A stretch of 64,000 nucleotides of DNA from NCBI GenBank assembly GCA_963565915.1, contig OY751488.1:4650001-4714000 (forward strand), given 5' to 3'. Numbering within the stretch: the first letter of the stretch is position 1; each line of letters opens with the position of its first letter. The translations under genes were made by a program, and so were the position numbers. The notes beneath the pieces are model-generated. The model was given only the letters and a program-made list of their open reading frames with translations, searched no databases and was not told the DNA's origin. The stretch is from Entoloma clypeatum. Lineage: Eukaryota > Basidiomycota > Agaricomycetes > Agaricales > Entolomataceae. Positions 54,231 through 63,844 of the stretch are shown in pieces.

Positions 54231-54850
54231 TTATTCCTGCGGTGAAGACCTCTCCATATACTTCCGAAACAACATAGAAGTAGGACGAGAGGAATCCGTC
54301 CCACGGTTGTGCCAAAATAAATTGACTTTTGTGTGCTTTGGGGTTTTGAGAGGGCTATGATGTAGAATTGTAACCAGACATTACCCATGTTATTCCTATA
54401 GTGAAAATACAGTCATATAGATACTCAGAAAGGAGCAAAAGAGACTGAAGGGATCTGTGCAGTGGTTGTGCTGGAACTCATGATTCTGTGGTGTGTTGGG
54501 GTTTTGATGAGATTAGGACCCACCCACTGATCTAGGCATCATATGCCTTATCACCTTGGGGTAAGTCCACCCATATACGAACCGAACAAGGGGAGAGAAA
54601 GACGATATGAATTGGTTGGGCGGATGTGCCCAGATTAATAATTTTGTGACGCTTTCGGAGTTTTGATGAGATTGGTGTCTACCTACTGACCCAGGCATCA
54701 TCTCAACTATTCCTTCGGTGGAATTACTCGAATATATGTCTATTTCAATCGTCCAAAATATGAGAGACATCTGTGGAGTGGTTCACTTTCTATTAAGTTG
54801 CGCTTTTTTCACAATTCAGTGATGTACTATCTACCCAACATCACCCTTAG
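54231..54850 (+). repeat. degenerate tandem repeat, period about 159 bp, four copies
   Basis: Copies begin at 54231, 54390, 54548 and 54707 with (T/C)TATTCCT..GGTGAA-like starts. Each has a (CTGTG)CAGTGGTTGTGC-like block about 85 bases in and GGGGTTTTGAGA-like ends. Spacing is 159, 158 and 159. Identity between copies is low (perhaps 55-65% by eye). A fifth, poorer copy may precede 54231. No open frame spans it. Confidence 0.6.
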
Positions 54851-55074
54851 GTGCATACAAAAGCCTAAGTGTCTGGTACTAGCCACAAGAATTGAAGCAT
54901 TTATCCCCGATGCTAGCCACCAGTGGCTAGAGCCACAACTCGTATCATACAGTCAGTAACCCTGCCTGTGGCTCTAGCCATGGGTGTAACTGTGTTTATG
55001 TGAACAAATAATGAAATAAATCATTATTAATTCAGTAACTACTAATAATACAGGTGCACCATGCCATTACAGCA

Positions 55075-55333
55075 CGTCCCCCGCCTTGCTAGCGTGCAAC
55101 CCGCCGTTCCTGCGCGCACCTCGCCGTTCCTGCGTGCATCCCGCCTTTCCCACATGTCCTGTGCCGCTTCTTGCGTGCCTCCCGCCTCCCCCACGTGTCC
55201 CGTGCCCCCGATTGTGCGCCCCGCCGTTCTCAAGTGTTGTGCACCATTCGTCGCGTGTTGCTCGCATGCCCCGCCGTTCCTGCACCATTTCTCGCGTGTC
55301 CGGCCATTCCTCCCATGTATCTGGTCTTTCCTG
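55075..55333 (+). repeat. GC-rich degenerate minisatellite (left of gypsy insertion)
   Basis: Irregular repeats related to CGTG(T/C)(C)CCGCCGTTCCTG, about 16-22 bp each, fill this stretch. The same family occurs at 61857-62105 and 63213-63420, and inverted at 63850-64000. The gypsy element at 55334 inserted in it (TSD TCCTG is part of the repeat). Confidence 0.7.
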
Positions 55334-55681
55334 TGTTACGGACTAACGACTACGGACGTATACGCTTACTTTTTCATTCTTACTCATCGGGCCCCGCTTA
55401 CCTATATTCTATGACACTCTACTTCCATTAGTATACTTCGCTCCCGCGCTGACTCGCTTTCCGCAGTCGTCTTACTCAGACGCACTGCCTTCCGCAGTTA
55501 TCTTACTCAGATACACTGCCTTGCGCAGCACTGACTCATATGCTATCGCCTATAGTCAGTACCTATATAAACCCTTTGTACTATAGCTAGGTTCCTTAGA
55601 TTTAGCAATCACATTGCTCTTCGCCTTTCCATCTTCCTGCATACTCTGCCCGAACCTTGGAACGGTTTGTTACGCATAACA
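55334..55681 (+). repeat. gypsy 5' LTR
   Basis: 348 bp, TGTTACGGAC...GCATAACA. Contains several copies of a CGCACTGCCTTCCGCAGT/TCTTACTCAGA motif upstream of the TATA box, a possible enhancer-like array. Confidence 0.96.
55564..55608 (+). promoter_or_regulatory. gypsy core promoter and predicted start of R
   Basis: TATATAAA at 55564-55571. AGATTTAGCAA begins 34 bases from the TATA start (55598-55608), the distance expected for the transcription start. This 11-mer is exactly complementary to the sequence just after the LTR (55684-55694). Confidence 0.65.
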
Positions 55682-55683
55682 AG

Positions 55684-55694
55684 TTGCTAAATCT
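55684..55694 (+). promoter_or_regulatory. gypsy self-priming primer-binding site
   Basis: TTGCTAAATCT begins three bases after the LTR and is the perfect complement of AGATTTAGCAA at the predicted RNA 5' end. No common tRNA 3'-end complement (TGG...) is present here. In Tf1 and sushi elements the RNA 5' end folds back on the primer-binding site and is cleaved to prime reverse transcription. Confidence 0.7.
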
Positions 55695-56472
55695 CGTTAG
55701 GTTCGCCCAGAGCGAAGAGAGCAACTACCAGACGAGTCAAGACGTCGCGCTTCTTTGAAGACTTCACCAGTAACCCATTCGCCTCACCAGAAGCCCGACA
55801 GGAGGAGCTAAGTCCTCGAGACAGTATCGATTTTACACTCATCCAGCAGTACATCGAATCGGAGATCCGTCGCATCCTACAGCAGGTGCTTGACGAAGAA
55901 CTAGACAACGACGAGCATCGCCCCCACGGCGAGATAGCAGAGAGCATCCATCTTGCTCGGCAACATCAGATCGCGCGTTACAACGCCCGACAGAACGAAC
56001 TCGAAAGCTTTCGCGTTCAAGAAGGACCTCAGACAGGTCGGATCACAGAGATCAGAGAGTTTATCGGTGTCCAGACAACCGTTATCAGAAGATTGATTAG
56101 GACGCTCACATTGAGACGTCCCAGAGCCGCATCACCACGTCTTACTCGAAGCAGCAGATCTACGCCCACTTCACCACCAACGAGCAACAGACCGAGTACA
56201 ACCGTTGGGCACGAAACGAGAGACTTGACCCCTTCTCACGACCAACAGACGCGCAGGAACAGAGATTCCTTAGAGATCTACAGAGGAAATACCCCGAACG
56301 TTTTGCCACCGATTCCGCCGACGAGTCCCCTGACGAATTTACTTTTGACTCCGCGCAGTCAGATACCGAACAGACGCCTAGAACAGGGACTAATTTTCAA
56401 CCCCTACCTGTATCCCGAACCCCATCTTCATCCCAACAACCCGACACCTCTCCTACTCCGCAGGTTCTAGAC
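55695..56472 (+). other. ATG-free gypsy leader with coding-like frames
   Basis: No ATG on the plus strand from the predicted start of RNA (55598) to the gag ATG at 56473. Yet one frame is open from about 55693 to 56470 and starts with coding-looking sequence (SRFFEDFTSNPFASPEARQE, DFTLIQQYIESEIRRIL, EIAESIHLARQHQIARYNAR). After about 56100 the gag frame looks coding instead (QQIYAHFTTNEQQTEYNRWA, RFLRDLQRKYPERFATDS) and runs into gag without a stop. A 5' extension of gag through a -1 shift or splice, or use of a non-ATG start, would fit. Confidence 0.7.
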
Positions 56473-57339
56473 ATGGCAGAAGCACTGACAGTGCAAACGA
56501 TGGATACATCCAAGATCATCAAAGATCCTGGGATGTTCAAAGACAGACACACCTTTGACGAGTGGTGGAAAGCCACCAAACTATACATCAGGTTCCAGAA
56601 GGGCCTGTCCGACGATCAGAAGATCCTGGCGGTGTTATCCCGCATGATGGAAGGGTCCGGTAAACACTGGGCCAGCAACAAGTTAGACGATCTTGCTACC
56701 GATGGCGAGAACATCACCTGGTTAGGGTTCTCAGACGACATCGCTACGCGATTCTCTATTGCCAACAAGTCAGCAGCGGCCAAGGCGAGACTCGAAGTCC
56801 TGAAACAGGAGAAACGCACCATTGACGAATTCTTGGACGAATTCGAAGAGCTCTTGAAGCTGTCAAACCTTGGCGAAGAAACTGGGAAATACATCCTGGA
56901 AAAGAACGTCAACCGCAGAATTTCTGAACAAGTGGCTAGCGATGGCAAGACGTACACCGATTACGCAAAGGAGATCCGAAACAAGGGACGACAGATGGAG
57001 GGACATGCATTAGTCATCCGAGGGGGTGGCGACACACGCACCGGATCGGGCACCACTTATGGTGGTCAAGGCAAAGCCATGGAGATCGACAAAGCAGGAG
57101 TAGCCCGTTGCTACAACTGTCAACGTTTCGGTCACCTCGCTAAAGACTGCAGCGCTCCAAAGAAGAAAGATGGTCGCAAGTGTTTCAACTGCGACCAAGA
57201 AGGCCATATTGCGCGCAACTGCCGCAAGCCGAAGAAGAACTCCGGAAGGGTTAGGAAGGTGTCTGAGGAAGATGCCGAGAAGGATGAAACCACAATCTTA
57301 GAAGCCGACGAGAAGGATTTTCCCGAAGGGTCCGATTAA
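56473..57339 (+). CDS. gypsy gag (capsid and nucleocapsid)
   Basis: 288 aa from ATG 56473. The retrotransposon gag domain shows as [56 protein letters not shown]. Two zinc knuckles follow: [14 protein letters not shown] and [14 protein letters not shown]. The acidic tail ends FPEGSD then TAA at 57337. It packages the RNA into virus-like particles. The frame is open upstream to 56101, so the true N-terminus may be longer. Pol is in the -1 frame and overlaps the last 52 bases. Confidence 0.93.
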   Translation: MAEALTVQTMDTSKIIKDPGMFKDRHTFDEWWKATKLYIRFQKGLSDDQKILAVLSRMMEGSGKHWASNKLDDLATDGENITWLGFSDDIATRFSIANKSAAAKARLEVLKQEKRTIDEFLDEFEELLKLSNLGEETGKYILEKNVNRRISEQVASDGKTYTDYAKEIRNKGRQMEGHALVIRGGGDTRTGSGTTYGGQGKAMEIDKAGVARCYNCQRFGHLAKDCSAPKKKDGRKCFNCDQEGHIARNCRKPKKNSGRVRKVSEEDAEKDETTILEADEKDFPEGSD

Positions 57340-57380
57340 ACGACGCTAAGTCGCGACCCTTATCTATTAAACGGACTTGC

Positions 57381-60300
57381 TTGCCTTGTATGACTGCAGA
57401 CAATAGAACCTATGTCATCCCTGCCAAGCGAGCCGCTGCGTCGACTAAGATTGTGAAGGGAGACAAACCTCCGAAACGACGAGAGATCAGGCTGTTAGCT
57501 CAGCTCAAAACACGACGAGGACCAAAGGTCATTCGACCTGAGGTTGATAGTGGATGTGAACGCACATGCATCCATCCCAGAATAGTACGCGAACAGAACC
57601 TCCCTACGCGAGGAATACCGCCCATAGCAATTCTAAATGCGGATGGATCACCAAATCGACAACAGAGAGCGAACCAACTTGCCGAAGTCAAGCTGGATTT
57701 GGGAACACATCAGGAAACCATGGAAGCGATGGTACTGGACATCGGGAGAACTGACATGCTCTTGGGACATGACTGGTTGGTACACCACAATCCTACGATC
57801 AATTGGACAACCGGCGCTGTAACGTTCAACCGGTGCCCAGCAACATGCCGAACCAAACATTCGGAATTCAGGGTTAACCTTGATGGTCGCAAACACCGGG
57901 TTCGCATGGTTGAAGTGCGCGACAAAGATGCACCCAAGAAGTCGGATCAGAAATGGAAGCCTGGAGACCCTATATTGGAAGCTGTCACTCCCACACCACC
58001 TCCCACAACCAAACGACCCTCATATGTTGATCGATTTACTCACCTCTTCGAGAAGGAGAACTTTGATAAGATCCCGAAGGAAAGGGAATGGGACCATGGT
58101 ATTGAACTTACACCGGACGCACCAAAGGAACTAGGGGGAAACACATATCCCATGACACAAAAGGAACAAGAGGAATTGGACGCATTCATTGACGAGGGTC
58201 TAGCAACTGGAAAGATCCGCCCGTCCAAATCCCCTTATGCCTCCCCTTGCTTCTTCATCAACAAGAAGGATGGTTCCAAACGATTGGTACAAGACTACCG
58301 CATGGTCAACAAATTCACGGTCAAAGACAAATTCCCACTCCCTCGCATCTCCGATCTCTTGGACGTGCTGAAAGATGCAGTCTACTTCAATAAGATGGAC
58401 ATCATGTGGGGTTACAACAATGTCCGGATTAAAAAAGGCGATGAATGGAAGGCTGCCTTCCTTACCAGTCGAGGATTGTTTGAACCATTGGTCATGTTTT
58501 TCGGCCTTTGCAACTCCCCGGGAACATTCTCTCGGATGATGGCTAGTCTATTCCGGGACCAGATCCGCCGACGCATCTGCGTGATCTACATGGATGACAT
58601 CGTGGTTATTGGTAAAACCAAGGAAGAACTCGCGCGAAACACCGAAGAAATTCTGCAGATCCTATCGGACAATGACTTGTTCCTGAAGGAGAAGAAGTGT
58701 TTCTGGGAAGTAACAAAATGCCCCATATTGGGATATGTCGTTGGTGAAGGACGTGTCGAGATGGAAACCGAGAAGGTGGACACGATCCAGAACTGGCGAA
58801 CACCCACATCAAAAAAGGAAGTCCAGAAGTTCCTTGGGTTTGCTAACTTCTATCGGCGCTTCATTGAAGGATACTCAAACATCGCGAAACCACTTACCGC
58901 GCTCACAGGCGGCACTGCGTTTACTTGGGGACCAACGGAACAAAAGGCATTTGAAGGTCTCATACAGGCGATCACATCGGCACCAGTCTTGGCATTACCA
59001 AAACCAGATGGACAGTTCAGGGTCGAAACCGATGCATCGGGCTATGCAATTGGGGCTGTACTCTCTCAAAAACAGGACGACAAATGGCATCCTATCGCGT
59101 TCTTGTCGCGGACCATGTCCGCGGCCGAACAAAATTACGAGATATACGACAAAGAGCTCTTGGCAGTCATGGAAGCACTGAAAGATTGGAGACACTATCT
59201 GCTCGAAGCCAGGGAACGCTTCGAGATCTTAACTGATCACAAGAACCTGGAGTATTTCCGCCGTCCTCAGGACCTAAATCAACGGCAAAGGCGCTGGAAG
59301 ATGAAGTTACAAGATTATGACTTCGAACTACGGCATGTGCCTGGCAAGACAAATGCAAAAGCGGACATCCTGTTGCGCTTACCCTGGTATGAAACGGAAC
59401 TCGAACCGCAAGACAGTGACCAAATGCTCAAGGAGGGACTATTCTTGAAACGATTGGAATCAGAAGATGTGGTACAAATGGAGATGTTCACGGAGGAACA
59501 ATTCTTTGAAGGGGGTGAAACATCTGAGTCCATCAAGATTGGAAACGTCACAACCATCGAAAATCCGTGGATCGCACGCATCAAGGGTTCAAACCGCATG
59601 GAGACAGAAGTAGCCCAGGGTCTAAAAAAGAACCCTCATTGGTATCAACAGGAAAACGGCATCACATATGCAGGCGAACGAGTCTATGTTCCACCGGACC
59701 CACAACTGCGTCAAGAACTAATGTTTGAATCACACGATGCACCAGTGGCTGGACATCCAGGACAGTATCGAACACATGAACTCCTCACTCGCACCTACTG
59801 GTGGCCTACCATCCTGCATGATGTAAAGAAGTACGTAAAGGGTTGCAACACCTGTCAGCGCAACAAGATCAACAGACAGAAACGACATGCTCCGCTACAC
59901 CCCCATGCAGCACCAAGTCATCCATGGGAAGACATAGGGATTGACGTCGTGGGACCAATACCAGAGTCTGATGGAAAGAATGCGATCCTGGTCATCACGG
60001 ATAGACATTCGAAGATGCTTCATCTCATTCCGACAACCGTGGAATTATCGGCTGAAGGATTAGCCAAGATCTATCGGGATCAGATATGGAAGCTCCACGG
60101 AATCCCCAAGAAAATCATCAGCGACAGGGGACCACAGTTCGCCGCGAAGTTCATGGAGATACTTTGCCGCATGTTAGGGATCAAAAGGAACCTGTCCACC
60201 GCATACCACCCACAGACGGATGGACAAGCCGAACGATCGCATCAGGAAACAGAAGCGTTCTTACGAAACTTTGTCAACCATCTGCAAGATGATTGGGCTG

Positions 60301-60989
60301 AATGGATCGCGATCGCCGAATTCCAGTACAATGACAAAGAACATCAGGCGACGAAGCATACACCATTCTACCTCAACTATGGCTTACATCCTTGGAAGGG
60401 AGAACTTGTGTTGGAAGACACCAACCCGGCTGCCAACAGCTTCTTGGAAAAACTCAAACAAGCACGAGAAGAAGCCAATGCAGCGCTGAAACAGGCACAG
60501 GATCAGATGAAGAAGACAGTTGATACACGACGGAGTCCATCTCGAAACTACCGCATCGGAGACAAGGTGTGGCTGGAAGGGACTAACATCAGAACTAACC
60601 GCCCCTCGAAGAAACTTGACGCACTCCGACACGGACCATTCAAGGTCCTAGAGAAGAAAGGGGCTAGCGCATATGTTCTTGATCTTCCAAAGACTTGGAA
60701 AATGATCCACCCTGTGTTCAACGAGACCCTGTTGTCGCCATACGAAACCCCGAAGTATGCCATTCAGAAAAAGAAGCCAGCCCCTGATCCGATCATCGTC
60801 GAAGGACGAGAAGAATACCATGTCTCCACGATCCTGGACTCTCGGAAATTCCGCGGAAAGATCCAGTACCTTGTCCAATGGGAAGGGTATGGCCCAGAAG
60901 AGAACACGTGGGAACCTCGGGATAATGTTCAGAATGCTCAAGACTTGATCCGAGATTTTCATCGGCAAAATCCATCGCGTCCACGATAA
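57381..60989 (+). CDS. gypsy pol: protease, RT, RNase H, integrase, chromodomain
   Basis: The frame is open from 57288; first ATG at 57390. Protease [11 protein letters not shown] with downstream LLGHDWL; reverse transcriptase with [24 protein letters not shown] and the catalytic YMDDIVV; RNase H with [15 protein letters not shown] and [11 protein letters not shown]; integrase zinc region HPGQYRTHE...CNTCQRNK and catalytic Asp/Asp/Glu in [17 protein letters not shown] and [14 protein letters not shown] context; a GPY/F-like module ([22 protein letters not shown]). The C-terminal chromodomain [29 protein letters not shown] keeps the aromatic cage residues and should bind methylated histone. 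No stop or frameshift. Translation must follow gag by -1 shift or reinitiation 50 nt after the gag stop. Confidence 0.95.
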   Translation: MPCMTADNRTYVIPAKRAAASTKIVKGDKPPKRREIRLLAQLKTRRGPKVIRPEVDSGCERTCIHPRIVREQNLPTRGIPPIAILNADGSPNRQQRANQLAEVKLDLGTHQETMEAMVLDIGRTDMLLGHDWLVHHNPTINWTTGAVTFNRCPATCRTKHSEFRVNLDGRKHRVRMVEVRDKDAPKKSDQKWKPGDPILEAVTPTPPPTTKRPSYVDRFTHLFEKENFDKIPKEREWDHGIELTPDAPKELGGNTYPMTQKEQEELDAFIDEGLATGKIRPSKSPYASPCFFINKKDGSKRLVQDYRMVNKFTVKDKFPLPRISDLLDVLKDAVYFNKMDIMWGYNNVRIKKGDEWKAAFLTSRGLFEPLVMFFGLCNSPGTFSRMMASLFRDQIRRRICVIYMDDIVVIGKTKEELARNTEEILQILSDNDLFLKEKKCFWEVTKCPILGYVVGEGRVEMETEKVDTIQNWRTPTSKKEVQKFLGFANFYRRFIEGYSNIAKPLTALTGGTAFTWGPTEQKAFEGLIQAITSAPVLALPKPDGQFRVETDASGYAIGAVLSQKQDDKWHPIAFLSRTMSAAEQNYEIYDKELLAVMEALKDWRHYLLEARERFEILTDHKNLEYFRRPQDLNQRQRRWKMKLQDYDFELRHVPGKTNAKADILLRLPWYETELEPQDSDQMLKEGLFLKRLESEDVVQMEMFTEEQFFEGGETSESIKIGNVTTIENPWIARIKGSNRMETEVAQGLKKNPHWYQQENGITYAGERVYVPPDPQLRQELMFESHDAPVAGHPGQYRTHELLTRTYWWPTILHDVKKYVKGCNTCQRNKINRQKRHAPLHPHAAPSHPWEDIGIDVVGPIPESDGKNAILVITDRHSKMLHLIPTTVELSAEGLAKIYRDQIWKLHGIPKKIISDRGPQFAAKFMEILCRMLGIKRNLSTAYHPQTDGQAERSHQETEAFLRNFVNHLQDDWAEWIAIAEFQYNDKEHQATKHTPFYLNYGLHPWKGELVLEDTNPAANSFLEKLKQAREEANAALKQAQDQMKKTVDTRRSPSRNYRIGDKVWLEGTNIRTNRPSKKLDALRHGPFKVLEKKGASAYVLDLPKTWKMIHPVFNETLLSPYETPKYAIQKKKPAPDPIIVEGREEYHVSTILDSRKFRGKIQYLVQWEGYGPEENTWEPRDNVQNAQDLIRDFHRQNPSRPR

Positions 60990-61105
60990 AAGATAAATCG
61001 CGAAATCCATTTTCCATACCGATTTCTGTCACATCGAGTTCCCCGCTCCAACTCTCCTCGCCCAACACGCCGTTCTTCTTATACCTTTCGAACCTCATCT
61101 CCACC

Positions 61106-61471
61106 ATGTCCAACATCACCACCTCCACCGACGCTTCCGACATCAACCCCACCATTACCACCCTCATTGGCGAAGCGCTCTCCATGCGCGACCAGATCCA
61201 TGCGCTTGAAACCTCCGTCGCCGACATCCTCCACCGACAGATGCATATCCGTCTCCACACCCTATCCGACTTGCCAACCGCTCCCACCGCTGAGGAGAAA
61301 CTTATCCTCAAAAATTATACCAACACCCTGGCCGTCGAGAATCGACGCCTTCGCCTCGCCGTTCGAGGTTTAGAGTTTGCCACGGCGGTAAACGATGAAC
61401 TGATAAAGGATTGGGGTAACCGAGTTGACCCTGCCTGGGCCGATCCAAATGGCAACGATGGATGGGAGTAG
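61106..61471 (+). CDS. gypsy accessory ORF between pol and 3' LTR (unknown)
   Basis: 121 aa from ATG 61106, in the position where env lies in errantiviruses. It has no signal peptide or membrane segment. It looks helical, possibly coiled coil: LSMRDQIHALETSVADILHRQ and KNYTNTLAVENRRLRLAVRGLE; the C-terminus is acidic and Trp-rich (DWGNRVDPAWADPNGNDGWE). A diverged copy in the old element at 4234-4875 keeps the frame and many residues, with silent changes common, which suggests selection on the protein. Function unknown. Confidence 0.75.
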   Translation: MSNITTSTDASDINPTITTLIGEALSMRDQIHALETSVADILHRQMHIRLHTLSDLPTAPTAEEKLILKNYTNTLAVENRRLRLAVRGLEFATAVNDELIKDWGNRVDPAWADPNGNDGWE

Positions 61472-61495
61472 GTAGTCTGTGAGGACACAGACCTT

Positions 61496-61506
61496 GAGGA
61501 GGGGAA
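61496..61506 (+). promoter_or_regulatory. gypsy polypurine tract
   Basis: GAGGAGGGGAA two bases before the 3' LTR; primes plus-strand DNA synthesis. The old copy has the related GGAGAGGGGAA in the same place (about 4897-4907). Confidence 0.85.
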
Positions 61507-61508
61507 CA

Positions 61509-61856
61509 TGTTACGGACTAACGACTACGGACGTATACGCTTACTTTTTCATTCTTACTCATCGGGCCCCGCTTACCTATATTCTATGACACTCTACTTC
61601 CATTAGTATACTTCGCTCCCGCGCTGACTCGCTTTCCGCAGTCGTCTTACTCAGACGCACTGCCTTCCGCAGTTATCTTACTCAGATACACTGCCTTGCG
61701 CAGCACTGACTCATATGCTATCGCCTATAGTCAGTACCTATATAAACCCTTTGTACTATAGCTAGGTTCCTTAGATTTAGCAATCACATTGCTCTTCGCC
61801 TTTCCATCTTCCTGCATACTCTGCCCGAACCTTGGAACGGTTTGTTACGCATAACA
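61509..61856 (+). repeat. gypsy 3' LTR
   Basis: 348 bp, identical by eye to the 5' LTR; followed by the target duplication TCCTG. Confidence 0.96.
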
Positions 61857-62105
61857 TCCTGCGTGCCCTATGCGACTTCTCGCGCGCCTGGCGCTGTTCC
61901 CGTGTGATTTGCTCCCCGTGTGCCACTCGTCGCGTATTGCTTGCGTGTCCTGCCGTTCCTGTGCATCCTGCCGTCTCGCGTGTATCCCGCTGTTCTTGCG
62001 TGCATCCCGCCTTTCCTGTGTGTCATGTGCCGCTTCTCGTGTGTCCCGTACCACCGGCGCGCGCCTCCCGCCGTTCCCGTGTGTCCCACCATTCGTCGCG
62101 TGTTG
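61857..62105 (+). repeat. GC-rich degenerate minisatellite (right of gypsy insertion)
   Basis: Continuation of the 55075-55333 repeat on the other side of the insertion: TGCGTG(C/T)CC, CCGCCGTTCCCGTGTGTCC-like units of roughly 16-22 bp. Confidence 0.7.
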
Positions 62106-63212
62106 AGAAGTGAGTTTGTGACGAGCGCCGAAAATGCGAGAGACTCTGGTCAGAGCTCTACAAACACCTCAAACACCCAACAACACTCTCAACAATTAGT
62201 TCAAGGGTGGCGGGAACTTAACCACTTATTTCGTAAGTAGTTAGACTCGTTTGTCTTTTGTAGAAAGTCGTCGTGAGGTCGCGCGTCGACAATCAAGGGT
62301 TTTGATCAAATAAAATAATAATATGAGATTGAGTTTCCTCAGGGTTCACTGAGACTCCCTTTGGATGAGACTTAGAAAATCTAACCACTCAATCAATCAC
62401 TGAGAGAGAAAGAGGGATTGGATCTGGCTGGGGGGCCTTTCTAATCTACAGTACATGGCAGGAAACTACAGTTTTTATACATGACAAGAGATGAAATATA
62501 TATATAAGGTTTATCACAAGATATGTCCATAACAAATCGGTTTCCAGGGTATCTGTTATTTGGGCATGGTCCAAATATTCACATGGGTCTTTTAAACATA
62601 TTTCCGAGGTGTCGAGAGGGCAACCGGCCCTGGCGGAGTGGGGCGACAAGAATGCGTCGTTTCACGAGCATTCTAGAACGCCGCATCAATATTGATGTTG
62701 TCGATCGATCAATCAAGTTCCTGGTTGTCATTGATCAAGGGTCTGAAGATCTGAAGCGTCACGGACCGGGAACCCGTTTCCAGGGTTTGGTCTATTTCTG
62801 GTAAGTCACACAGATCGGCATCACGGCATCTGTGATCGCGCGTCGTACACTGTGATGCTGGGCATCCTGCTCATTAATATGAGTCCCCCGAGCCCTCAGA
62901 TTGTCCATAGTCAATAGTAGTGATTGGATAGGGGGATATGTCATAGAATATTCTTATTAATGACTGGTCCCCTCAATGGTCTTATCCATTGAGAAATAAA
63001 GTGTTTTGTGTCAAGTTTTGGTTAAGCCCTCAAAGTGACTGTTCCCAAGATCATGACCAAAGGTGGTCCAGTGGTATTTAGACACTCTTAGGTAGCCAGT
63101 AGTACCATCAGTTCCAATAGAATATGTTTGTGAAGGGGCCAGCATTATATTCTTATATTGACAAAACTGTGGGAAAAGTGAATTTTCACGCACAGCTGCG
63201 CAGCGGTCGTAT
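62106..63212. other. 1.1 kb, no gene recognised
   Basis: AT-richer than its flanks. Contains AACACCTCAAACACCCAACAACACTC-like low complexity near 62160-62190 and short TA-rich runs near 62497-62507. Frames at 62523-62804 lack coding character. Possibly old transposon debris. Confidence 0.45.
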
Positions 63213-63420
63213 CAGCGTGTCCCGCCGTTCCTGCGTGTCCCGCCGTTCCTGCGTGTCCCGCCGTTCCTGCGTGTCCCGCCGTTCCTGCATCTCCCATGTT
63301 GTTTCCGGGTCTCCCGCCATTCCTCCCGCGTCTCCCGCCATTCCTCCCGCGTCTCTCGCCTTTCCGCGTGTCCTGTGCCGTTTTCCATGTCGTTTTCCAT
63401 GTGTTTCGTCAGAGGTCTGG
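63213..63420 (+). repeat. 18-bp minisatellite, near-perfect copies
   Basis: Four consecutive 18-bp copies of CGTGTCCCGCCGTTCCTG from about 63218, then diverging 20-22-bp versions (TCTCCCGCCATTCCTCCCGCG). Unit length is a multiple of three, so spurious Arg/Cys-rich frames appear on both strands. Confidence 0.85.
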
Positions 63421-63424
63421 GATA

Positions 63425-63815
63425 ACGTAAAAGGTGGGGTGCTTACATACACGGCGCCTCCGTGGCCCATGGTGAACAGAGGAGGGAGGAGGGAGGGATG
63501 GAGAAGGGAGGTGATGGAGGACGAGGTGATGGGGGGAAAACAAGAAGACGTGACGGGACTTGTGACTATTGTTCAACTTTCGGCCGTTGCTGGGTTCGGC
63601 AAGCTCCGACGTTTCATCATGAGTGCCTGGGCCCGGAACATGCCGGCTATATATCAATAGCCTAAACTTGCCACGTCAAGTTCTTGTCCCCACATCATCT
63701 TCTTCCACTCCCTCCTCCTCCATCCCTCCCTCCTCCTCCGTCCCTCCCTCCTCCTCCCCCCCTTCACGTGAGGTCCATGGAGCCCCCATATTGGTAAGCA
63801 CCCCACCTTTCCCGT
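63425..63815. repeat. large imperfect inverted repeat
   Basis: AGGTGGGGTGCTTACATACACGGCG at about 63432 and the following purine-rich GGAGGGAGGAGGGAGGGATGG are matched, inverted, by the pyrimidine-rich 63710-63770 and by ATATTGGTAAGCACCCCACCT at about 63790. A non-repeated centre of about 150 bases separates the arms. The flanking minisatellites (63213-63420, and inverted from 63850) extend the symmetry to at least 780 bp. Confidence 0.6.
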
Positions 63816-63844
63816 CACCTCAGACCACTGACATGCCAAAAACA

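Larger units (their letters stand above)
55334..61856 (+). mobile_element. complete Tf1/sushi-type gypsy retrotransposon
   Basis: 6523 bp with two 348-bp LTRs (55334-55681 and 61509-61856) that appear identical base for base, flanked by the 5-bp duplication TCCTG (55329-55333 and 61857-61861). Order: LTR, self-complementary primer-binding site, ATG-free leader, gag with two CCHC knuckles, pol (protease, RT, RNase H, integrase, chromodomain), a small accessory ORF, polypurine tract, LTR. The order RT-RNase H-integrase and the terminal chromodomain place it among chromoviruses. Identical LTRs, intact gag and pol and a clean target duplication indicate a very recent, probably active insertion. 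Confidence 0.95.

Noticed and set aside
61106..61471. Accessory gypsy ORF as an env gene
   Set aside because: No signal peptide, no membrane span, no Cys pattern and only 121 residues.
63124..63660. Arg/Ser/Cys-repeat ORF (RRSCVS units)
   Set aside because: Produced by the 18-bp minisatellite, which is open in several frames on both strands.
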